Source of the DNA: Microbulbifer sp. VAAF005
Lineage (GTDB): Bacteria > Pseudomonadota > Gammaproteobacteria > Pseudomonadales > Cellvibrionaceae
Assembly: GCF_030012985.1 (NCBI RefSeq)
Contig: NZ_CP120233.1
Coordinates: 1,302,001-1,366,000 of the forward strand
Length of the DNA: 64,000 nucleotides
Direction: 5' to 3'
Each line of letters begins with the position of its first letter. The first letter of the stretch is position 1. The notes beneath the pieces are model-generated. The model worked only from the letters and a program-made list of their open reading frames with translations, made no database searches and was not told the origin of the DNA. The position numbers were made by a program, and so were the translations under genes. Below, piece by piece: positions 25,794 through 34,926 of this stretch.

Positions 25794-26642
25794 TTAGTCA
25801 GCACTTTTTGTGAAATACAGGCTGTCTTTTACTCGAGCCCCAGTGCTTGGATTAGTTACATACCAAGTTAACCCGTAATCTCCGGCCTCAAACCACTCTG
25901 GTATAGTTAGATAATTCCGAGTGTAGTCCTTTGTCTCAGAGTAATTCAGCACAACATCTCGTGAATTATGAATGGGATAACTATCCCCATTGGGAAAAGT
26001 GAGTAGGCTCCATTGCTCAAGTGTAACCAACGATTGTGAAGAGTCTAAATTACGTATACTCGCATCATAATTGACTCTTCCCCCGTAGGAAGGAACTAAA
26101 AACTCGGCAGGCTCATCAAGCACAATCGCTAACTGAGTGTCAGAGACGTCACCCTCAACAACCAGTTCAAGATCCCATAGCTCTACATAACCACCTTGCA
26201 CTCTGAGCTTTATCTCACCCTCCCCATCCAGTAGGTTTTTCGACAATAAGCTATTTTCATCAACACAGTAGTTGAAATTTTGTAACTGTGAAGAAGGATT
26301 GGAGTTGTCCGGAGTTGGCAGAGCATGGTTATATAACAGGTCCACCAGAGTATATTGGGTAGAAATCCAAGGGATATCTGGATCTATAAATTCTTTTTCT
26401 ACTATAAAAACTGCCGAATTCGCATCTCCATCTTTAACTTCAGTATTGACACAAACTCTTTCGATATTATCGAATTGATAGCTAATATCTAAATCTACCT
26501 CATGATCAACCCCATCCTCCAACCTGAAAGGAAATGCCTCACCGAGGTCTATTTTTGAACTTAATGTATCCGCCTGAATCAATGACGGTGCGCAGATTAA
26601 AGCAATACCAGCGATAGAATTTTTCAGCACACCACTGTGCAT
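25794..26642 (-). CDS. Secreted protein of unknown function, between the tRNA-Ser copies
   Basis: 282 residues. ATG 26642 starts a signal peptide (MHSGVLKNSIAGIALI..., cut about residue 25, after SLIQA); a TTG 33 bp upstream is also in frame. The mature part is acidic and beta-rich, with two Cys (VCVNTEV and FNYCVDE) that may pair. The C-terminal half has the look of an Ig-like or beta-sandwich domain (GGRVNYDASIRNLDSSQ, then AGDYGLTWYVTNPSTG). I recognise no family. It is the only gene in the DNA between two tRNA-Ser copies, and its AT-rich codons set it apart from core genes. Confidence 0.6.
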   Translation of the reverse strand: MHSGVLKNSIAGIALICAPSLIQADTLSSKIDLGEAFPFRLEDGVDHEVDLDISYQFDNIERVCVNTEVKDGDANSAVFIVEKEFIDPDIPWISTQYTLVDLLYNHALPTPDNSNPSSQLQNFNYCVDENSLLSKNLLDGEGEIKLRVQGGYVELWDLELVVEGDVSDTQLAIVLDEPAEFLVPSYGGRVNYDASIRNLDSSQSLVTLEQWSLLTFPNGDSYPIHNSRDVVLNYSETKDYTRNYLTIPEWFEAGDYGLTWYVTNPSTGARVKDSLYFTKSAD

Positions 26643-27732
26643 AGGGTAGCTTGCATCCAGGTTTTTCAAAATCAAATTCCATTTAATACATTATGAGATA
26701 CAACAAAACTTCGAACAGATTTTAGAGCCACTTCCTGAGAAAATATGGTTCACATCATAGTAATCCATATTTATCGCCGATCTTGTATAGATTCACCTTA
26801 TGGTAAATACCATTCATCCACTAAAGACCAACTAAATTAAATCTGTCCAATATATTGTATTTCAACTCTCCCTGTCTCCACAAAAATTTTCACTCCACAA
26901 TCGTCCCAATTGAAAAACTCAAGGATAGTACCTACACAACCAACCCTGATAAATCGCTGATCAACCGCTCAATAAAATCCATTAAAGTAATCGGACTCTT
27001 GACATAGAGTCAGCCTGATAAGTAGCTCTAACAATCAAGCACCGGGAATCCCCAGTGCTGATATTGATCGATACATACACTGGAAGGCTTTCATCATTGG
27101 CTAATATCTTTGTTATCACATAAACCATATGCGTAGATCTTCCAGCCATATTAATTCACACACCATTTTGACCTCAGTCGCAATAGCAGCTCACAGCCTT
27201 AGCAATTTTTTGATTCATAGTATCTCGCTCGATAATACCGAAGCAGTGGCCGTCATTGACAGCATAAGTAAATTTTACATGCCAAACCCTGCATACTGTG
27301 AAAATATATAAGGATTGTAAGTAAGAATTCACCACCAAACAGGCAATAATCACGAAGATAATTTAGCCAGGAAATTTAATATATAACCGTGAATTAGCTG
27401 CGAATTAGAGAATGTAGCTACAATTTAAAAATAGCGGCAGAGAATTACATTCCCAGTGAACACTCTCACGAAACTAACTTAAATAAAATAACCTGGGCAG
27501 ACGAAAAAATTGCCCCAAAATGAGAGGAAATATAAAACGATCAATTAAACATCCTGGGTGAAAATAGCCTTTTACAGCTCCCTCAAATCAAATAACTCAT
27601 CGATTTTAAGCCCATTCGAATTTGGGCCAATCTTTGGGGCATCCCGTCCTGAAGAACCAAAAAAAGTGTCACAAATAACGGCTGGAACTACCAAAAGACA
27701 GAATGGAATTAAGCGAGAAAAGAAACAAAAAA
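26643..27732. other. 1.1 kb AT-rich DNA without a recognisable gene
   Basis: Between the secreted-protein gene and tRNA-Ser copy 2. A 60-codon plus-strand frame at 27129-27311 has no ribosome site or motif. No integrase, transposase or inverted repeat was found. Confidence 0.45.
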
Positions 27733-27754
27733 GCCCGGTATAAACCGGGCTTTT
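27733..27754 (-). terminator. Terminator of tRNA-Ser copy 2
   Basis: GCCCGGT/ACCGGGC stem with loop ATAA and T/A runs. Compared with copy 1, the innermost pair is changed on both arms (C-G to T-A), so base pairing is kept. Confidence 0.75.
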
Positions 27755-27760
27755 AGAAGA

Positions 27761-27848
27761 TGGCGGTGAGGGAGGGATTCGAACCCTCGATGCCTTGCGA
27801 CATACACACTTTCCAGGCGTGCTCCTTCGACCACTCGGACACCTCACC
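27761..27848 (-). tRNA. tRNA-Ser (anticodon GGA), copy 2
   Basis: 85-nt tRNA plus encoded CCA (27763-27761), same arms and anticodon GGA as copy 1, with a single-base difference in the variable-arm loop. Both copies carry a terminator and similar leader DNA, so the whole transcription unit was duplicated. Confidence 0.95.
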
Positions 27849-27955
27849 AAATTGTCACCCTTCGCGAGGGCTCTCCGCGTTGTAGCGGCCTCTCTCTTCA
27901 GCGAAATCTTCAAGGAAATCAGGAAGATAGCTGCTGTGTCGTCGAGAGAGCGCGC

Positions 27956-27984
27956 ACTTTACCCAAATGTACCCGGTTGTGCAA
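27956..27984 (-). promoter_or_regulatory. Promoter of tRNA-Ser copy 2
   Basis: TTGCAC (27984-27979), 17-bp spacer, TAAAGT (27961-27956), then a GC-rich stretch GCGCGC, as is usual for stable-RNA promoters under stringent control. The hexamers are only fair matches to sigma70. Confidence 0.45.
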
Positions 27985-28650
27985 GCACTAATGCGAAAAA
28001 AGTATCTCGGACAGTAAAAACGGGGGTTCATAAAGGTGTTTTGTGTCAGCCGCCGCAAGTACCATTGCTATGTACTCTTTCAAATGGGCTCAGGAGATGT
28101 CGCAGGTTTAGATGGAAGGCTCGATTAGTCACCTAAACCCAGGCTCTACACTAGTACCGACTAACATAGCTTTCGGGGCCTTCTCTTTCCTTGGGCCCTT
28201 AAAGTAAGTAGTTATAGCGCAACTTATCTTTTGCCGACACACCTCCCTTCATCACGGCGCAAAACACCCGGACTCCAGAATTCGGTTTGATCTAGGTTAA
28301 TAATGTCAGAAAGGCACTCTGTCATAATTCTCCATCCGCTGTAGAGTCAGTGATCGCTATCTATATACCCCCTGTAACGCAAAGCCTTGACGGTGCCCCG
28401 CCTGCCTAAATGCAAATCTGCCATGAAAATTGGGAGGTTCTGAGGCTAGAGGTGCGGTAATATCTCTGGCAACAACAATGAGAAAAATATCACTTGCATG
28501 CACAGTTTTTTCGCATTCTGTTCCTCGGAGGAGTAAACTGGGCTGCTGGGGTCACGGCGTGGCTATACGGTGGATAGGTAATTCGGAGCCAACCTGTCGC
28601 CAACGCGCAAGGTGTTCACTTTCTGCTCAAACGGACAAAGAACAACACAA
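27985..28650. other. Intergenic between tRNA-Ser copy 2 and the cyclase gene
   Basis: About 660 bp. Open frames here have no motif or good start. The cyclase promoter should lie in the right-hand part. Confidence 0.4.
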
Positions 28651-30048
28651 ATGCAGGACCAGCTTGAGGAGAGCACGGGGCGGAATGTTAACCCTCGCTA
28701 CTCCACCTATTTTCGCACCCTGATTTTATTTGCCGCTGCCGGTACCCTGGCAAACGCGGTGAATTGGGATGCGCCATGGCAATCAGACAAGCTGGTTATT
28801 ACCGGATCTGCTCTTTTTATCATTGCTTATACCGCTCTCGCTCAATTTATCCTCTACAAAACTGGCGATAAGAAAGCACTGAAAACCCGCCGCTGCCTTT
28901 CTTTCCTGGATACAGTACTGATCGGCATCACCATATCCCTGGCAGACTTCAGCATGCTGCCCTCGCTGCTGCTGGTTACCATGGTCCAGCTGAATGCCCT
29001 CACTGGGGGAGGCGGTGGTCGCGCTTGGTTTGAGCACAATACCGGCTTATTGGTTGGGGTCGTTATCGGGTACCTGATGCACGAACCATCCCTACTGGTG
29101 AGCGCTGACCTCACTATCAGCACCGTAAGCCTGATCTGTATTCTGGCCTATTTATGTGCCTATGCATTCTTTACCCACCGCCAGATTGGCCAGCTTAAGG
29201 AAGCCAATCACTCCCTGATGGTTGAGCAACGCGTTAGCAAGGTTCGCTCCTACAAGCTTTCCAAATATCTGCCACAAAAGCTGTGGCGCTCTGTCACTAC
29301 CGGGGATGAAGAAGCTCTGGTGACCCAGCGAAAGCTCCTCACCGTTTTCTTTTCTGACATCAAAGACTTCAGCCAGCTCACCGAGGAGTTAGAGGCAGAG
29401 ACCTTTACCCAGCTGCTCAATAATTACCTCTCTGAAATGGCACGCATCGCTGGGCAATACGGCGGCACTATCGATAAGTTTATCGGCGATGCGGTAATGG
29501 TTGTTTTTGGGGACGATGAGAGTAAAGGACCAAAGTCAGACGCTCTGCGCTGCGTAGCTATGGCCCTGGCGATGCGTAAACGCGTACGTGAAATGAAGCA
29601 GGAATGGTATAACAAAGGTATCTCGCGCCCCCTGCAGGTTCGTATGGGTATTAATACCGGCTACTGTACTGTCGGCATTTTTGGTACCGCTAACTACCAG
29701 TCTTACACGGTGATGGGTACCCACGTTAACCTCGCTTCGCGATTGGAAGGCGCCGCCCAGCCGGGAGAAATCCTGATTAGCCACGAGACCTGGGCCATGA
29801 TCAAACACACGGTAATGTGCCGGGACAAAGGGCATATCACCGTAAAAGGTATTAGTACCCCGGTGAAGGTTTACCAGGTTACTGATCTGCGTAAGAACCT
29901 GGGCGGCCAGCAGAGTTACCTGGAGGAGCATGCCCCCGGATTCTCAATGCATTTAGACCTGGATAAAATCCGAAATTACGATAAGGAAAAGGTCTTACAG
30001 TCCCTACAAAAAGCAGCATCCAACCTGAAGAGCAAAGTCATTATCTAA
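28651..30048 (+). CDS. Membrane-bound class III adenylate/guanylate cyclase
   Basis: 465 residues: an N-terminal membrane domain of about six segments (about 20-180), a short helical linker (KEANHSLMVEQRVSKVRSYK) and a C-terminal catalytic domain. Metal ligands are Asp236 (FFSDIKDFSQL) and Asp280 (DKFIGDAVMVVFG); the transition-state residues Asn360 and Arg364 are in THVNLASRLEG. The base-contacting pair appears to be Lys276 and Thr353 (YTVMG), the class IIIb pattern, which favours ATP and is found in bicarbonate-responsive cyclases. It should make cAMP at the inner membrane. ATG 28651 is preferred to an earlier in-frame start. It faces the cyo operon tail to tail. Confidence 0.9.
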   Translation: MQDQLEESTGRNVNPRYSTYFRTLILFAAAGTLANAVNWDAPWQSDKLVITGSALFIIAYTALAQFILYKTGDKKALKTRRCLSFLDTVLIGITISLADFSMLPSLLLVTMVQLNALTGGGGGRAWFEHNTGLLVGVVIGYLMHEPSLLVSADLTISTVSLICILAYLCAYAFFTHRQIGQLKEANHSLMVEQRVSKVRSYKLSKYLPQKLWRSVTTGDEEALVTQRKLLTVFFSDIKDFSQLTEELEAETFTQLLNNYLSEMARIAGQYGGTIDKFIGDAVMVVFGDDESKGPKSDALRCVAMALAMRKRVREMKQEWYNKGISRPLQVRMGINTGYCTVGIFGTANYQSYTVMGTHVNLASRLEGAAQPGEILISHETWAMIKHTVMCRDKGHITVKGISTPVKVYQVTDLRKNLGGQQSYLEEHAPGFSMHLDLDKIRNYDKEKVLQSLQKAASNLKSKVII

Positions 30049-30077
30049 TTTTATAAAAGGTGCGTAAGCGTAAAATT

Positions 30078-30398
30078 CTACATAGTAGTATGCATACGCA
30101 CCGCCAGATTCCCCATAATCCAGACTGTACCCATCACAATAATCAAAAGAATTAAGCTAGAGAAAAGAATTAACGCCAGGTTATCCCTACGGTCCCGTTG
30201 GGTTGTTACGTTCAAGAAATATTTTAATTGCACTACCAGTTGCGCAACCCCTAGTAATGCAACGAGAATCAAGACACTTTTATTCTCCTTACCGGTCGTC
30301 AGCACTGCGGCAAAAGCCGCCAGAGTGAGCACAATAGACAGGATATAACCTGTGATATACAGACGCAGGTGTTGTGCAAAAGTCGGTTCTTTAGCCAT
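30078..30398 (-). CDS. cyoD: Cytochrome bo3-type quinol oxidase subunit IV
   Basis: 106 residues with three membrane segments, opening AKEPTFAQHLRLYITGYILS as in CyoD, and with LVQLKYFLNV in the second segment. Subunit IV aids assembly of the oxidase. ATG 30398 overlaps the cyoC end by 8 nt; a GTG at 30410 is possible. It is the last gene of cyoABCD. Confidence 0.92.
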   Translation of the reverse strand: MAKEPTFAQHLRLYITGYILSIVLTLAAFAAVLTTGKENKSVLILVALLGVAQLVVQLKYFLNVTTQRDRRDNLALILFSSLILLIIVMGTVWIMGNLAVRMHTTM

Positions 30399-31017
30399 AG
30401 ACCCAGCCACCGAAATAAACCACGGAAAAAATTCCGATCCAAATCAAATCGAGGAAATGCCAGAATAATGCCAGGCGCAGAAAGCGCAGCTTTACGACAT
30501 CCCCCAATCCCATAGTGAAAACCTGAACGATCAAAACTATCATCCACAGACAGCCGAAAGTGACATGGAGACCGTGCAAGGGCACTAAGCCAAAAAAGGC
30601 TGACAGGTATCCACTGCGCTGTGGCACCCCTCCCTTCTCGGCCATCCCGGCAAAGTCGTAAAGTTCCAACGCCAGGAAGCCCATACCCAATAACAGGGTT
30701 ATCACCACCCAAAATAGAAAGGCAGCGCGACTGCGTTCATGCTTAACAATAACTGTCGCAATACCTGCAGTGAGGCTGCTGGTTAGAAGAAGCATCGTTT
30801 GGGCGAACAAGCTGCCGAAATCAAAAAGCTCTTTCGGGCCCGGCCCTCCGGCGGTAGCGCCCACCATGGTGATATAAATCGCAAATACCACCCCAAAGAA
30901 AATCAGGTCGCTCATCATGAAGACCCAGAAGCCAAAGATCACCATTTCGGGATCTCTGTGGATGGCTTCGTGGGGATTGATGCTGCCCGGGCTTTTCGGT
31001 GAAGAGACGGGATTCAT
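30391..31017 (-). CDS. cyoC: Cytochrome bo3-type quinol oxidase subunit III
   Basis: 208 residues, five membrane segments. The stretch VIFGFWVFMMSDLIFFGVVF and HGLHVTFGCLWMIVLIVQV with ALFWHFLDLIWIGIF are characteristic of CyoC. It follows cyoB without a gap (stop 31020-31018, ATG 31017). Confidence 0.95.
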   Translation of the reverse strand: MNPVSSPKSPGSINPHEAIHRDPEMVIFGFWVFMMSDLIFFGVVFAIYITMVGATAGGPGPKELFDFGSLFAQTMLLLTSSLTAGIATVIVKHERSRAAFLFWVVITLLLGMGFLALELYDFAGMAEKGGVPQRSGYLSAFFGLVPLHGLHVTFGCLWMIVLIVQVFTMGLGDVVKLRFLRLALFWHFLDLIWIGIFSVVYFGGWVYG

Positions 31018-33093
31018 TTAGATCTCCAGCTTCGCAAGGCCGACATTTCGCGGGGAATCTTCCAGGTCCCGGCTCACTGCCTCGCTCTTCTCGACCAAGG
31101 CCAACCAAGCTTCCGTATCCTTCTCTAACTGACTGGCAGGAATAATATATTCCGTTTCTTTGCGGAAGGTGGCCGCGATAACTGCAACCAAAATGGTTAA
31201 TGCGGAGATCAGTGCAAGCCACCAGATGTACCAAACCAGGGCAAACATCAAAATTCCACTGACAACGCACAAAATAAATCCGAGAGGATTATTTTTAGGG
31301 AGCTCTATGTCTCGATAGACTTTAGGCCGCTTATAGGCTTCACCATGCTCCTTAGCCTCAGTAAATGCATCCCGATCAGTAACCTTGGGTATTTCAACGA
31401 AGTTATAAGCCGGTACCGGAGCGGGAGAGTTCCATTCCAGGGAGCGTCCATCCCAAGGATCACCCACAGGAACCTGGGTTTTCTTTCGGTCTCTGATGCT
31501 TACGATAAATTGAATAACCAGCGAGATTAAGGCCGCCAGAACAATCATTGCGCCAATAAAAGCAACGATCATATAAGGCTTGAATGTGAGATCGGCATAG
31601 CTGAATGATCGTCTTGGCATCCCCAATAAGCCGGCGCCATAGAGCGGGAAGAATGTCACCATAAATCCTGCAAACCAGAGATAGGCTGAGCGTTTACCCC
31701 ATTTATCATTAAGGCGGAAACCAAATGCTTTGGGGAACCAGTAGTTGTACCCTGCCAAAATTCCAAACAGCACGCCGGGAATCAGAACATTGTGGAAATG
31801 CGCCACCAAGAACAGTGTATTGTGCACTTGGAAATCGACAGTGGGGTTAGCCAGGATAACGCCGGAGAGGCCACCAATCACAAACAGGATTAAAAAGCCG
31901 ATGGCATAAACCATTGGAGTGGTAAAGCGTATTCGCCCCCGATACATGGTCGCCATCCAATCGTAAACTTTCACCCCGGTCGGCACCGCGATCAGCATAG
32001 TCGCTATACCAAAGGCAATATTGATCGTCGGACTCTGCCCCATGGTAAAAAAGTGATGTAACCACACAGTAAACGACAGAATCGCAATACACATGGTGGC
32101 AATCACCAGGGATTTATAGCCGTACAGGGTTTTGGCCGAATAGGTGGAAAAGACCTCGGAAAAAATCCCATAGGCTGGCAGCACCAACAGATAGACCTCA
32201 GGGTGTCCAAAGAGCCAAAACAAATTGGCATAGTTCATCATATTTCCACCGAGGTCATTGGTGAAGAAGTGGAAATCAAGGTAGCGATCCAAGCCCAACA
32301 TTAGTGCGGCAACGCTGAGGGGCGGCATTGCGAAAATCATTAGAATGGAGGCGCAGAGTACGGTCCAACAAAACAGTGGCATACGGAATAAGTGCATTCC
32401 TGGACCACGGCATTTATACACGGTGACGGTGAAATTAATTCCCGTTAATGTCGTCCCTGCCCCAGAAAATACGATCGCCCATATCCAGTAGTCAGGCCCA
32501 ACCCCGGGACTAAAATCCGCCCCCGTATAAGGTGGATAAGCCGACCAACCCCCAGTAGAAAACTGCCCCACTACCAGAGAGACCATCAACAAAATACCGG
32601 AGGAAACTGTCACCGCCAGGCTGATTTGATTAAGTACCGGGAAGGCCACATCACGGGCACCAATTTGCAGCGGCATAGCGAAATTAATAAGGCCCACCAA
32701 AAACGGAACTGCCACAAAAAACACCATTATGGTGCCGTGCGTACTGAACAACTGGGCAAAGTGATCTGCATAGAGGAAGCCTTCCGGTGCGGCGGCTTGC
32801 TGGGCACGCATTACCATTCCCTCCAGCAACCCTCGAACCAACATCACAATCGCAAAAACAATATACATAATGCCGATTCTTTTGTGATCAGTGCTGGTCA
32901 ACCAATCCCGCCAGAGTGTTCCCCAGACTTTAAACCAGGTCAATAAAAACAGGATTCCCACTGTTGCCAGTATTACTATCGAGCCCGCCACACTGGCAAC
33001 GGCCTCACTGACAGAGGGCCGCTCAAGAAACCCGCTAAATACCAGAGAATCCCAATTGAGCTTACCCAGCCAACCGTAATCCAAATTGTTCAT
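31018..33093 (-). CDS. cyoB: Cytochrome bo3-type quinol oxidase subunit I
   Basis: 691 residues. It carries all haem and copper ligands of the haem-copper family: HPEVY with its crosslinked Tyr, VWLHHFF (CuB histidines) and HNTLFLVAHFHN (high-spin haem). The quinol-site region MRAQQAAA...HFAQLFSTHG resembles E. coli CyoB, and the long C-terminal part matches the bo3 type rather than aa3. It reduces oxygen with quinol and pumps protons in the inner membrane. It overlaps cyoA by 4 nt (ATGA). Confidence 0.96.
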   Translation of the reverse strand: MNNLDYGWLGKLNWDSLVFSGFLERPSVSEAVASVAGSIVILATVGILFLLTWFKVWGTLWRDWLTSTDHKRIGIMYIVFAIVMLVRGLLEGMVMRAQQAAAPEGFLYADHFAQLFSTHGTIMVFFVAVPFLVGLINFAMPLQIGARDVAFPVLNQISLAVTVSSGILLMVSLVVGQFSTGGWSAYPPYTGADFSPGVGPDYWIWAIVFSGAGTTLTGINFTVTVYKCRGPGMHLFRMPLFCWTVLCASILMIFAMPPLSVAALMLGLDRYLDFHFFTNDLGGNMMNYANLFWLFGHPEVYLLVLPAYGIFSEVFSTYSAKTLYGYKSLVIATMCIAILSFTVWLHHFFTMGQSPTINIAFGIATMLIAVPTGVKVYDWMATMYRGRIRFTTPMVYAIGFLILFVIGGLSGVILANPTVDFQVHNTLFLVAHFHNVLIPGVLFGILAGYNYWFPKAFGFRLNDKWGKRSAYLWFAGFMVTFFPLYGAGLLGMPRRSFSYADLTFKPYMIVAFIGAMIVLAALISLVIQFIVSIRDRKKTQVPVGDPWDGRSLEWNSPAPVPAYNFVEIPKVTDRDAFTEAKEHGEAYKRPKVYRDIELPKNNPLGFILCVVSGILMFALVWYIWWLALISALTILVAVIAATFRKETEYIIPASQLEKDTEAWLALVEKSEAVSRDLEDSPRNVGLAKLEI

Positions 33094-34124
33094 GGCTGCG
33101 CTCCCTCGGCATCATCCTCGCCCCGGCCGAATTTTCGGGTGCCGGGCTGCTCTTCGATGCTCAGCGGTTTACCGGAGTGATAACGCATTACTATTTCGTG
33201 AAAAAGGTCTGTGCCCGGCAAGTTAAAATACAGTGTATTTTCTGGCATCTTGCTATTTCCCAGGACTTTGTATGCTTGTTTTTTGGTGTTTCGCTGTGCC
33301 AGGCGGTTATAATTTTCTGGACTCAGGACAATCCCACCCGTCCGTACTTGCTTTACCCAGGCTTCAAAGTCCTCATCAGTCACAACCTTGACTGCAAAAT
33401 TCTGGTCGACAAAACCATTGCCGGTATATTGGGTATTCTCCCCTCTGGTGTCGCCGGTTTTTGTACCGATAAAATTGAGCTTTGTCGTCATACCCGGCAT
33501 CACATAAATCTGCCCAGCCAGCGCAGAAATAAAGAACGACTGCATTACCGTGTCGCTGGTCAATATCATTGAGACTGGAGTGTGTACTGGTACAACCAAT
33601 TCACCAACCGTTGCAATATCCAGCTCTGGATAGATAAATAACCACTTCCAGTCGAGCCCTACCACCTGCACTTTTACCGGGGGGACAACGCCCTGTATTT
33701 CCTTGTAGGGATCAAGCCGCGCCGTTGCACGCCAGAGCATCACTGACAGCACAATTATGACCAGGAATGGCACACCCCACATAATTACTTCGAGCGGACC
33801 ATAGGTTTCCCATTTTGGCGCATAGAATCCGTGACCTTTTTTTCTTCGGTATTTAAAGAGGATTACTGGCACCAAGATAAATACCGGGAGAACAGCGACC
33901 ATGGTGAGTGCCATAGCCCAAAAGAAGTGTACTTTCTGCTCCTCTGCCACTGGTCCCAACGGCATCAGAAAGGTTTCAGAAGCACTGGCTGAATAGGGGA
34001 TTAATAAAATTGAGAGAAAAACGGGCAGAATAAATAATAATCGTGGAGCGTGCACATCAACACATCTCCAGTACCTTAGACACGCACGCCAAAAAACCAC
34101 AGGGGCTTTTAGATTCCAATCCAT
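33090..34124 (-). CDS. cyoA: Cytochrome bo3-type quinol oxidase subunit II
   Basis: About 344 residues: signal-like segment, two membrane helices, then a periplasmic cupredoxin domain. The segment SDTVMQSFFISALAGQIYVM lacks the Cys/His of a CuA site, as in quinol oxidases. Oddly, the lipoprotein Cys common in CyoA is not seen (ASASE at the cut site). ATG 34124 is chosen over TTG 34142. It is the first gene of cyoABCD; cyoE, for haem O synthesis, is not in the window. Confidence 0.93.
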   Translation of the reverse strand: MDWNLKAPVVFWRACLRYWRCVDVHAPRLLFILPVFLSILLIPYSASASETFLMPLGPVAEEQKVHFFWAMALTMVAVLPVFILVPVILFKYRRKKGHGFYAPKWETYGPLEVIMWGVPFLVIIVLSVMLWRATARLDPYKEIQGVVPPVKVQVVGLDWKWLFIYPELDIATVGELVVPVHTPVSMILTSDTVMQSFFISALAGQIYVMPGMTTKLNFIGTKTGDTRGENTQYTGNGFVDQNFAVKVVTDEDFEAWVKQVRTGGIVLSPENYNRLAQRNTKKQAYKVLGNSKMPENTLYFNLPGTDLFHEIVMRYHSGKPLSIEEQPGTRKFGRGEDDAEGAQP

Positions 34125-34310
34125 GGTAAAGCCTACCGCCAAAAGTAGTTAGCCGGCATCTATTCCTGCTAACGCTTTGAATTCCCTTTCGAACCATTGA
34201 ACGCGCACTCTTTGATAGGCCCATCAACGGTTTGTCTCACCAGAATAGCTGAATACAACAGTTTTATTGGCCTGGAGAAACGTTCGATAAAAATCACGAT
34301 AAATTAGCGG

Positions 34311-34892
34311 CTATAAAACGCCATTGCCAGACATAGTGCGAATCATCACCTCTACAAACTCGCGTAAATCTCTCTCATTGGGATGGCGCAGCTCCTCCCC
34401 TGAATACTTGTATAAAAAAGTATCCGACTGAACCGACCAATAAACTTCGTCACTAGGCGCCGAATATAAACGTGTCTCCACAACAGCAACCTGGGAGTTG
34501 CGGATGTTCGGGTTGATCCGTTTTAATGCCAACAATTGGGTAACCAATAAAGTGTCAAATCCCCTCTCCCGGAGTAAGGGTGCAATCTCCCCCATTGAGG
34601 GAACACCCGTTATTGCCCCGAGAGCACTCCAGGAATGCGCATCAATACCCGTATCCTGCAGTTGCATGACCCACTCCCTTTCTACCTGCCCACCGACTAT
34701 CGGCCTCGGTACCAGGGTATATGCGAGTACCAGGGTTTTTCCTAAGCTTTGAATACCAATATATGGGGACTGCCATACCCGCGTAACCACGGTACTGGCT
34801 GAAGTCCATCCGAGCAGAAGAGAAATCACTGAAAGGCTGCATAATAACCGAATAACTCGTGCTTGAAATACCTTCTCTCGTTTGACTCGCAT
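34311..34892 (-). CDS. Secreted protein of unknown function
   Basis: 193 residues. ATG 34892 gives a basic start and a hydrophobic segment ending GWTSAS, so it is likely exported or anchored. The mature chain has SLGKTLVLAYTLVPRPIVGG near its start and FDTLLVTQLLALKRINPN in the middle, a pattern like the DUF4136 or nucleotide-independent 'lability' proteins of the envelope, but I cannot assign a family firmly. It lies between the porin gene (34 bp away) and cyo on the same strand. Confidence 0.6.
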   Translation of the reverse strand: MRVKREKVFQARVIRLLCSLSVISLLLGWTSASTVVTRVWQSPYIGIQSLGKTLVLAYTLVPRPIVGGQVEREWVMQLQDTGIDAHSWSALGAITGVPSMGEIAPLLRERGFDTLLVTQLLALKRINPNIRNSQVAVVETRLYSAPSDEVYWSVQSDTFLYKYSGEELRHPNERDLREFVEVMIRTMSGNGVL

Positions 34893-34926
34893 AAACCTGA
34901 ACACCTCGTTTAAACACTTTACTTTT

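Noticed and set aside
30059..30102. Inverted repeat GGTGCGTA/TACGCACC between the cyclase and cyoD
   Set aside because: The arms are 28 bases apart and one lies within the cyoD coding end; too weak to call a terminator or operator.
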